Origin: Acidobacteriaceae bacterium | GTDB lineage: Bacteria; Acidobacteriota; Terriglobia; Terriglobales; Acidobacteriaceae | NCBI GenBank assembly: GCA_027307295.1 | Contig: DAHUXF010000101.1 | Span: 1 to 8,766 of the forward strand | Reading direction: 5' to 3' | DNA length: 8,766 bases | In this document: positions 1 to 4,940 of the stretch, in pieces | Position numbering within the stretch: the stretch's first letter is position 1 | Layout: the number at the start of each line of letters is the position of its first letter | The notes under the pieces: generated by a model | The model's database searches: none | Seen by the model: only the letters and a program-made list of their open reading frames with translations | Told to the model about the DNA's origin: nothing | Program-made: the position numbers and the translations under genes

Positions 1-418
1 CGTCATACGGAACGCGACGCCGAATTTTCAGCCCACTCCGCAGCAGCAAAATGCATTCAATATCATGAGCTGGAATGACCTGGCCGCGCTCGACAGCAAA
101 CTCATCACGATTGGATCGCATACATTGACACATCCCATCCTGACGACTTTAATCGAAGCCGAGATCACAGAAGAATTGCGCGCAAGCCGCCGTTGTCTGG
201 AAGAGAAACTTCAGCGTCCGGTAGACTTCTTCTGTTATCCCAATGGCTCTTATGATGCGCGGATTTATGACGCTGCAAAAACCATTTATCGTGCCGCAGT
301 GACCACCGAATGTGGCACGGTGGCAGGCAATGATGCGGATCTCCACCGGCTGCCGCGTATTCCCAGCGCTGAAAATCCGGCATTGACCGCATGGCGGCTG
401 CACCGGCCAGAGGCCTGA
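1..418 (+). CDS. Polysaccharide deacetylase (CE4 / NodB fold), C-terminal part; 5' end outside window
   Basis: This is the C-terminal part of a carbohydrate esterase family 4 enzyme. The family removes N- or O-acetyl groups from polysaccharides with a metal held by one Asp and two His. The frame is open from base 2, so the gene starts before the window; the first ATG (base 65) is internal. Visible are the second NodB motif, GSHTLTHP, with its two metal-ligand His codons at 119-121 and 131-133, and the third motif, FCYPNGSYD, beginning near base 230. The TFDDG motif with the catalytic Asp must lie upstream. The stretch is clearly related to the complete deacetylase at 6228-7343 (GSHTxTHxILTT and YPNG are shared). 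It ends in TGA, 5 bases before the next gene's preferred start, so the two are probably co-transcribed. The family is secure; the substrate is unknown, and EPS or an EPS precursor is inferred from context. Confidence 0.88.
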   Translation, partial: VIRNATPNFQPTPQQQNAFNIMSWNDLAALDSKLITIGSHTLTHPILTTLIEAEITEELRASRRCLEEKLQRPVDFFCYPNGSYDARIYDAAKTIYRAAVTTECGTVAGNDADLHRLPRIPSAENPALTAWRLHRPEA

Positions 419-423
419 GAAAA

Positions 424-2193
424 ATGACCGTATTGGTTCTTGACGGACACAGCCGCGCCGCAGTTGAAAGTCTCCAGAGCCTGGGACGTGCCGGCTATGA
501 GGTTGATGTTGCTTCGGAAACACCAGACTGTCTGGCTTTCCATTCCCGTTATGCAGCAAGAAAGCTGCGCCAGCCGGCACAGGACAGCACCGACAGTTTT
601 CTTGCATGGCTGCGCCAGCAGGAGCAGAAACGCGGCTATGAGCTGATTGTCCCCGCCACAGAGGCTTCCCTGCTGGGATTGCGGCAGCTTGAAGAACAAG
701 AGCCTCTACGCCGCAAGGCTGTGCTGCCCGCGAATGAGTCCATTGATATCGCGCTGGACAAGGAAAAAACCTGGGCGCTGGCTCGCCAGCTTGGTGTTCC
801 CGTTCCAGCAAGCCGCTTGCTAACGTCCTTGGCAGAGATTGGCCAGGTAGACCGTTATCCGGTGGTGCTCAAGCCTGTGCGCAGCAAGCTCATCATAGAC
901 GGCCAGTTGCGGACCCTGTCCGTTGCTGTGGTGAGAAATGAACTTCAGCGCCAGGAACAACTGCGCACCTGGCTGCCGGTGACGCAGGTGATGCAGCAAC
1001 AATACGTCTCTGGGCAGGGTGTAGGCGCTGAATTTCTTTTCAATCGCGGACACAAGGTCTGGCACTTTGTTCATCAGCGAATTCATGAGTACCCGTTGTC
1101 TGGGGGCGCCAGTTCGTACCGGCGCGCAATTCCACCGCCTGCCGCACTTCTGGCCGACGCAGAGAAGCTGCTCACGGCCCTCCACTGGCACGGCGTTGCC
1201 ATGGTTGAGTTCAAAATGGATGCTGCCGGGCAGTATTGGCTGATGGAAATCAATCCCCGGTTGTGGGGATCGCTGGCGGTTTCCATTGATGCCGGCGTTG
1301 ATTTTCCACTGGGGCTACTGCAGGTTGCACGGGGCGAACATACGTTGCCTCAGCCGGACTACAAGATGCGCTACACGCGCGACATTCGCACCGATCTGGA
1401 ATGGCTCAAAGCAAACCTTCGCGCAGATCCCCAGGACCCGTTATTGCACACCAGGTCCCGCTCATTTTCCCTGCTGGAACTTTTGCGTCCCCTCACTGGA
1501 CAGGAGAGCTGGGACCACTTTGACTGGCGCGATCTTGGAGTTACCGCCAGCGCTTTACGTCTTGCCGTAACCGATCAGCTTCGGCCGGTCTTTCGCAAAG
1601 TAAAAAACTGGAATACGCAGCGGCGTTTGCTGGCGCACCATCGTGCTCTGCTCCGCAGATTGCCGGCTGCCGGACCTCTGCATAAGATCGTCTTCCTTTG
1701 TTATGGCAATATCTGTCGCAGCCCTCTGGCGGCAGCGCTGGCGGAAAAGCAACTTTCTGCCACGCAGATTCAGTCCGCTGGATTCCACGATGCAACCGGA
1801 CGGCGCTCACCGGAAAAAATTCTTCGTATTGCCACAAGCTTTGGGATCGATCTCTCTAACCACCGTTCCACGCGGTGTAGCATAGAGCATCTGCGCGATG
1901 CCGGGCTGGTAATCGCCATGGACCGGGAAAACCTTGCGCGGCTAAAGCGCGAGTTCCCCGAATGTATCTCCCGTACTACGTTGCTGGGTTTGTTTGCCGA
2001 CCCGCCGATTCCTGAGATCGCTGACCCCTATCTTGCGGATGAACCTGCCACTGAAGCAATCTGCCATCAGGTGCGCTCCAGTGTCCGTGGACTCGCCAAC
2101 TGGCTTTCCTCGTTGCAGAGGGTTGATTGTCTCGATAAGGATCCCGCAAGCCCGCCGCAACCCGCCCTTAAGCCGGGCACAAAAGGAAATTGA
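424..2193 (+). CDS. Fusion protein: ATP-grasp ligase + low-molecular-weight protein tyrosine phosphatase
   Basis: Predicted 589-residue cytosolic two-domain protein. Residues 1-105 look like the Rossmann-type pre-ATP-grasp domain (MTVLVLDGHSRAAV start). Residues ~110-300 are an ATP-grasp fold, with Lys150 in VVLKP for ATP and Glu262 (VEFK), Glu275 and Asn277 (MEINPR) as Mg ligands. This fold joins a carboxylate to an amine or other nucleophile via an acyl-phosphate. A linker (~300-418) leads to a complete LMW tyrosine phosphatase at ~419-565: P-loop C426-x5-R432-S433 in FLCYGNICRSP, and general acid Asp534 in ADPYLAD. Wzb/Ptp phosphatases of this family dephosphorylate EPS tyrosine kinases, and one is encoded just downstream. 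I chose ATG 424 because it starts directly on the first beta strand, lies 5 bases after the upstream stop and has AGAGG at 409-413. ATG 391 would overlap the upstream gene by 28 bases. The ligase substrate is unknown. Confidence 0.88.
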   Translation: MTVLVLDGHSRAAVESLQSLGRAGYEVDVASETPDCLAFHSRYAARKLRQPAQDSTDSFLAWLRQQEQKRGYELIVPATEASLLGLRQLEEQEPLRRKAVLPANESIDIALDKEKTWALARQLGVPVPASRLLTSLAEIGQVDRYPVVLKPVRSKLIIDGQLRTLSVAVVRNELQRQEQLRTWLPVTQVMQQQYVSGQGVGAEFLFNRGHKVWHFVHQRIHEYPLSGGASSYRRAIPPPAALLADAEKLLTALHWHGVAMVEFKMDAAGQYWLMEINPRLWGSLAVSIDAGVDFPLGLLQVARGEHTLPQPDYKMRYTRDIRTDLEWLKANLRADPQDPLLHTRSRSFSLLELLRPLTGQESWDHFDWRDLGVTASALRLAVTDQLRPVFRKVKNWNTQRRLLAHHRALLRRLPAAGPLHKIVFLCYGNICRSPLAAALAEKQLSATQIQSAGFHDATGRRSPEKILRIATSFGIDLSNHRSTRCSIEHLRDAGLVIAMDRENLARLKREFPECISRTTLLGLFADPPIPEIADPYLADEPATEAICHQVRSSVRGLANWLSSLQRVDCLDKDPASPPQPALKPGTKGN

Positions 2194-2204
2194 AAGTGCA
2201 AACT

Positions 2205-2220
2205 ATGCAATTGCTTGCAC
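2205..2220. promoter_or_regulatory. Candidate activator site (UAS): palindrome ATGCAA-TTGC-TTGCAC
   Basis: This 16-bp inverted repeat has arms of 5 matching pairs (TGCAA / TTGCA) around 4 bases. An extra direct half-site, GTGCAA, lies at 2196-2201. It sits about 105-121 bases upstream of the predicted start of the sigma-54 promoter at 2300-2315, the usual distance for enhancer-binding activators. A second palindrome of the same design lies in the other control region at 4723-4738. The sequence and symmetry are visible; activator binding is inference. Confidence 0.45.
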
Positions 2221-2261
2221 ACCACAAAACTAATGCGCCCAGGCGTGCTTTGCCGTCAGCG

Positions 2262-2274
2262 TAATCTATTGATT
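2262..2274 (-). promoter_or_regulatory. Candidate IHF binding site
   Basis: On the minus strand this reads AATCAATAGATTA, an exact match to the IHF consensus WATCAANNNNTTR. It lies between the palindrome at 2205-2220 and the -24/-12 element at 2300-2315, about 52-64 bases upstream of the predicted transcription start. DNA bending by IHF between enhancer and promoter is typical of sigma-54 promoters. Whether this host's IHF/HU protein recognises the same consensus is not known. Confidence 0.45.
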
Positions 2275-2299
2275 CTAAAAATGATGAGTTGGAAGTATT

Positions 2300-2315
2300 T
2301 GGCAAATGACTTGCC
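2300..2315 (+). promoter_or_regulatory. Sigma-54 (-24/-12) promoter for the ATPase-kinase operon
   Basis: TGGCAAATGACTTGCC matches the consensus TGGCAC(G/A)-N4-TTGC(A/T). The invariant GG is at 2301-2302 and GC at 2313-2314, with exactly 10 bases between them and a full TTGC in the -12 part. Transcription would begin near 2326, leaving a leader of about 52 bases before ATG 2378. The element overlaps the more upstream in-frame ATG at 2306, which argues against that start. Transcription from here depends on an RpoN activator. Confidence 0.6.
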
Positions 2316-2377
2316 CTAGAACGAATGGGCCTACTGCTCTTGCTTTTTGGCCAAGGTCGCTTGGGACAGGTACATCA

Positions 2378-3256
2378 ATGTATTCATCATTTTACGGATT
2401 AAAACAAGACCCATTCAGACTCACGCCCGATCCGCGTTTTTTGCATCTGGCGGAACCGCATCGGAATACCCTGCGGGCGCTGGTAGAGGGCATTACCAAC
2501 CGCAAGGGCTTGCAGATCTCTATGGGCCCCATTGGTACGGGCAAGACCACTCTTCTTTATTGTCTGCAACACATCCTGTCGCATGAAGCTTCGCGAGAGC
2601 GCCCTATACGCTCCGCTTTTGTGGTGAACCCAACATTGACGCAGGAAGAGCTTTTTGAAGCCCTGTTTGACGAACTGGAAATCCGGGCCTCCGCGCCTAC
2701 CAAACCGGCCCGATTGCGCGCCCTGCACGAGCTGCTTCTGGCTTCGCACAAGAACAACGGCTCTGTGGTGCTCATTATTGATGAAGCGCACCTGATGTCC
2801 CCGGAATTGATTGAAGAAATCCGCCTGCTGATGAACCTGGACAACTATCCGGTGACCGTTTTGCAGATCATCCTTGCCGGGCAACCGGAGCTTTTTCCGC
2901 TTCTGATGAAGCCTGAACTGGCGGCCCTGCGGCAACGCATCTCAGTGGTGACAAAATTACGGGCCCTGACCCTGCCGGAATCGCGCGCATACATCGCGGA
3001 ACGTTTGCATGTGGCTGGCTTGCGCGGTGAAAATCCATTCACCACAGCGGCGCTGGAAGAAATCTTCCGCGTCACGGAAGGCGTTCCCAGGCTGATCAAC
3101 TCCGTTTGCGATCACTCTCTCTCCATTGGGTTCCGGAGGCAGGCAAACAAAATTGGTTCGGAGATTGTAATGGAAGCGGCGGAAGAAATGGGCATGTCAC
3201 AGCTCTCTTCCCACGCCGCAGATGCGGCTGCTGGACTCGCGGCAACCGGTTCATGA
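2378..3256 (+). CDS. ExeA-like AAA+ ATPase (PEP-CTERM/EPS-locus secretion ATPase type)
   Basis: 292-residue predicted cytosolic P-loop ATPase. The start MYSSFYGLKQDPFRLTPDPR is the hallmark N-terminus of ExeA/GspA-family ATPases. Walker A is GPIGTGKT (residues 50-57, Lys56) and Walker B is LIIDEAH (132-138, Asp135/Glu136). Sensor-type and arginine-finger-like segments follow (ILAGQPEL, RQRIS), then an AAA lid (EGVPRLINSVCDHSL). It lacks the membrane segment and peptidoglycan-binding C-terminus of full ExeA. That short form is typical of the ATPase found with tyrosine kinases in PEP-CTERM/exosortase EPS loci. ATG 2378 is chosen over 2306 because it restores the family N-terminus, has GGGACAGG at 2363-2370 and lies downstream of the predicted transcription start. 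The kinase gene follows after 51 bases. Its partner and exact role (driving or gating envelope assembly or export) are unproven. Confidence 0.9.
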   Translation: MYSSFYGLKQDPFRLTPDPRFLHLAEPHRNTLRALVEGITNRKGLQISMGPIGTGKTTLLYCLQHILSHEASRERPIRSAFVVNPTLTQEELFEALFDELEIRASAPTKPARLRALHELLLASHKNNGSVVLIIDEAHLMSPELIEEIRLLMNLDNYPVTVLQIILAGQPELFPLLMKPELAALRQRISVVTKLRALTLPESRAYIAERLHVAGLRGENPFTTAALEEIFRVTEGVPRLINSVCDHSLSIGFRRQANKIGSEIVMEAAEEMGMSQLSSHAADAAAGLAATGS

Positions 3257-3307
3257 ATGGCGGCAAGCGCAAGGCAATTCGAATCTCACTAAGGGACGAA
3301 TGACGGC

Positions 3308-4246
3308 ATGAGCAAATTTTTTAATGAAACCCGCAGCGCGCAGCAAATCAACCCCGTTCCGGCAACGGCCAACATTGATATTCAGGAACTTGTCGGCTCT
3401 CTGAAGCATGACCTGGAAGGCAATGCAGCCACCACGGCGCACACTACCGAGCTGGACCTCAAACAACTCTTGCAGCCGCTCAAAGAGTCGCACCAGGTGT
3501 CGTCTGAGATTACAGCCGGCCGTCTTGAAACCTGTGCCACCATTCGTTTGCCACGCGCAGAAGAAAAGTCCTTTCTGGTGACGCAATACAATCCAGAAAT
3601 GCAGGCCGGCGTAGAAGCCTACCGCACCCTGCGCACCCGGCTGGTCAAGCAGCAGAACAAAAACGGCGCCCGCTCTCTGGTGGTAAGCAGCGGGGCCCAG
3701 GGCGATGGAAAAACGCTCACCACTTTCAATCTGGCCCTGTGCTACGCCAACATTCAGAATTGGCCGGTATTGCTGATTGATGCTGATCTGCGTACCCGCG
3801 GGCTTTCACGGCTGATGGGTGATCCGGAATCTCCAGGACTGGCCAAAATCCTGGAAGAGAACTGCCCGTGCGAAGCGGCAGTGCTGAAAACGGATGTCCC
3901 TAATCTCTACGTGTTGCCTGCCGGTGAAACCACGGCCTCGCCGTCAGAACTGTTCTCCAGTGCCAACTGGAAAGAATTCATGGGCTGGGCCTCAGAGTCT
4001 TTTCGCCTGGTGCTGATTGATTCGCCTCCGGTTTTGAATCTTGCCGATTTTGAACTGATTGCCGCGCCGTGCGAAAGCGTGCTGGTTGTGGTGCGCGCAA
4101 GAAAGACAGCGCGTGAAGCGCTGGCCAAAGTGCTGTCACAAGTAGACCAGCGCAAGCTTGCCGGCGTGGTCTTCAACGCAGCAGAAGACCTCTCCGGCAC
4201 CGGGTACTACCGGTATGCCTCCTCCGGTAAAACAAACGGAAATTGA
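3308..4246 (+). CDS. Bacterial tyrosine autokinase (BY-kinase, CpsD/Wzc cytosolic domain type)
   Basis: 312-residue ATP-dependent kinase that autophosphorylates C-terminal tyrosines and controls EPS polymerisation and export. After a variable ~95-residue N-terminal region come the oligomerisation motif E103-AY-R106-TL-R109, Walker A GAQGDGKT (Lys135), Walker A' LLIDADLR (Asp158, Asp160) and Walker B LVLIDSPP (Asp238). The tail has only three tyrosines (Tyr300, 301, 303 in GYYRY), fewer than the usual Tyr cluster. No membrane segment is present, so it is the separate kinase form, which needs a Wzz-like membrane activator that is not in this window. This stand-alone form of about 300 residues matches the tyrosine kinase subfamily of PEP-CTERM loci. 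AAGGGA lies 11 bases before the ATG. The phosphatase domain encoded at 1681-2130 is a natural antagonist (inference). A hairpin terminator follows. Confidence 0.93.
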   Translation: MSKFFNETRSAQQINPVPATANIDIQELVGSLKHDLEGNAATTAHTTELDLKQLLQPLKESHQVSSEITAGRLETCATIRLPRAEEKSFLVTQYNPEMQAGVEAYRTLRTRLVKQQNKNGARSLVVSSGAQGDGKTLTTFNLALCYANIQNWPVLLIDADLRTRGLSRLMGDPESPGLAKILEENCPCEAAVLKTDVPNLYVLPAGETTASPSELFSSANWKEFMGWASESFRLVLIDSPPVLNLADFELIAAPCESVLVVVRARKTAREALAKVLSQVDQRKLAGVVFNAAEDLSGTGYYRYASSGKTNGN

Positions 4247-4276
4247 ACATACGTGTTATGCAACCAGAAACAAAAC

Positions 4277-4303
4277 GCCCTCCGTGAAGGAGGGCATTCT
4301 TTT
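4277..4303 (+). terminator. Rho-independent terminator after the kinase gene, possibly bidirectional
   Basis: A perfect 7-bp GC-rich stem, GCCCTCC (4277-4283) with GGAGGGC (4289-4295), closes a 5-base loop and is followed by TTCTTTT. It lies 30 bases after the kinase stop. Read from the other strand the same stem is followed by GTTTTG, so it may also end the small convergent gene that stops at 4348. Confidence 0.85.
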
Positions 4304-4347
4304 GAAATTGATAGACGGCAGAACAAGGATGCCGCGGCTGGGAGGGG

Positions 4348-4554
4348 CTAACGGGTACGGGCGGCCCGTCTGCGGCGCAGAAAAGTTGCGCCGATGATCA
4401 GAAGCGAGCCCAGCACAATCAGCGAGCCGGATTCATGGAACGTGTTGAAGTGCTCAACGTGGTCCACAACCACATTGTGTACTTCAAGGGCCCCTGAAAG
4501 CACACTTTCGAAGACAAATAAGAGGAGCAAGAAGAAGTAGGAAATATTTTTCAC
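4348..4554 (-). CDS. Small secreted protein with PEP-CTERM-like sorting tail
   Basis: 68-residue precursor with three parts. Residues 1-22 are a signal peptide: Lys2, a hydrophobic core FFLLLLFVF, and probable cleavage after SGA. About 20 residues of mature region are rich in His and acidic residues (His26, 32, 35, 40; Asp31; Glu34). Residues 41-68 match the PEP-CTERM layout: short motif ESGS, hydrophobic LIVLGSLLIIGATFL (45-59), then RRRR (60-63) and more Arg. Canonical PEP-CTERM tails start with Pro-Glu-Pro; here it is His-Glu-Ser, keeping the Glu. Exosortase removes such tails during export of EPS-linked proteins. The start is GTG (4552-4554), with only a weak GGATGG upstream. A sigma-54-type promoter lies at 4657-4672. 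Evidence for coding is the full secretion/sorting architecture; no homologue is recognised from memory. It could also simply be a small protein with two membrane segments. Confidence 0.7.
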   Translation of the reverse strand: MKNISYFFLLLLFVFESVLSGALEVHNVVVDHVEHFNTFHESGSLIVLGSLLIIGATFLRRRRAARTR

Positions 4555-4656
4555 TATGGTCCATCCATCAAATTCGGTTTTACATCTGCGCTGTCGCAGA
4601 ACGTTCCTGGGGGGGCACGACCTGCATGCACATTGCTTACTTTGTACTTACACAAG

Positions 4657-4672
4657 TGCACGGCACATGCCA
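4657..4672 (-). promoter_or_regulatory. Candidate sigma-54 promoter for the small PEP-CTERM-like gene
   Basis: On the minus strand this reads TGGCATGTGCCGTGCA. GG (4671-4670) and GC (4659-4658) are separated by exactly 10 bases. TGGCATG matches the -24 half fully; the -12 half is GTGCA instead of TTGCA. Transcription would start near 4646, giving a leader of about 92 bases before the GTG at 4554. It is the weakest of the three by sequence, but its position and orientation fit. Confidence 0.5.
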
Positions 4673-4705
4673 AAGGGAACCTTAGTGAAACCAAATAGAT
4701 ATACG

Positions 4706-4718
4706 TTAGTGTTTGATA
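4706..4718 (-). promoter_or_regulatory. Possible IHF site
   Basis: On the minus strand this reads TATCAAACACTAA, which fits WATCAANNNNTTR at 8 of 9 defined positions. It lies between the palindrome at 4723-4738 and the minus-strand sigma-54 element at 4657-4672, about 60-72 bases upstream of the predicted start. This parallels the perfect site in the 2194-2377 gap. One mismatch and AT-rich context keep the confidence low. Confidence 0.3.
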
Positions 4719-4722
4719 TTCT

Positions 4723-4738
4723 GTGCAAAACCTTGCAG
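4723..4738. promoter_or_regulatory. Candidate activator site (UAS): palindrome GTGCAA-AACC-TTGCAG
   Basis: This 16-bp inverted repeat (TGCAA / TTGCA arms, 4-base centre) has the same layout as the one at 2205-2220. It lies about 77-92 bases upstream of the predicted start of the minus-strand promoter and 166-181 bases upstream of the plus-strand one, so one site could serve both divergent promoters. Binding by a PrsR-like sigma-54 activator is inference. Confidence 0.45.
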
Positions 4739-4877
4739 GGCAATATCCTATTTTCTTGTCTTTTGGCATACGGAATGGCTTCCCGGCGGCAAATCAGCGT
4801 CCGCTACAACGGATTGAAACACAAGGAAAAACATGCCATCTCGAAAATGCTAATTTTTTTATATTCAAATCTAACGT

Positions 4878-4893
4878 TGGCGAACCAATTGCA
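4878..4893 (+). promoter_or_regulatory. Sigma-54 (-24/-12) promoter for the GT4 glycosyltransferase
   Basis: TGGCGAACCAATTGCA has GG at 4879-4880 and GC at 4891-4892 with exactly 10 bases between, and a perfect TTGCA in the -12 half. The -24 half has G for A at the fifth base. Transcription would begin near 4904, about 37 bases before ATG 4941. It is the third such element in this locus placed directly before a transcription unit. Confidence 0.6.
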
Positions 4894-4940
4894 TCATATA
4901 ACTCTAATTCTTGTGCCCGTGTCTTTGACCCACTGATCTT

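Larger units (their letters stand above)
4555..4940. other. 386-bp divergent intergenic control region
   Basis: This gap separates the small secreted-protein gene (minus) from the GT4 gene (plus). It holds two divergent -24/-12 elements, an IHF-like site and a palindrome, listed separately. The stretch 4850-4870 is very AT-rich and may be bent. Open frames across it (for example 4556-4936 plus) have no family resemblance, no hydrophobic or domain pattern and cover the promoter elements, so I read it as non-coding. Confidence 0.7.

Noticed and set aside
391..423. Upstream ATG 391 as start of the ATP-grasp/phosphatase gene
   Set aside because: It adds 11 Ala/Arg-rich residues before a normal family N-terminus, overlaps the deacetylase gene by 28 bases and has no better ribosome site. 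ATG 424 fits family and spacing.
149..811. 220-residue minus-strand open frame opposite the deacetylase and ligase genes (and a 225-residue one at 5376-6053)
   Set aside because: Antisense shadows of strongly supported genes; low-complexity translations with no recognisable domain.
2150..2185. GC-rich inverted repeat (CCCG/CGGG) at the end of the fusion gene as a terminator
   Set aside because: The stem is only 4-5 bp, lies inside the coding sequence and is followed by AAAAGG rather than a T run.
2306..2377. Upstream ATG 2306 as start of the ATPase gene
   Set aside because: The added 24 residues have no family counterpart and their codons overlap the -12 part of the sigma-54 element. The ExeA-type start MYSSFYGLK is at 2378.
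4623..4630. TGCATGCA palindrome downstream of the minus-strand promoter as an operator
   Set aside because: An 8-bp self-complementary word is too short to separate from chance and has no partner copy in the other control regions.
4764..4779. TGGCATACGGAATGGC as a further sigma-54 element
   Set aside because: GG and GC are separated by 11 bases, not 10, and the -12 half is ATGGC rather than TTGC.
4556..4936. 126-residue open frame on the plus strand in the divergent gap (and a 71-residue one on the minus strand, 4554-4769)
   Set aside because: No domain, signal or composition typical of a protein. Both cover promoter elements and overlap each other, so they are most likely chance open frames.
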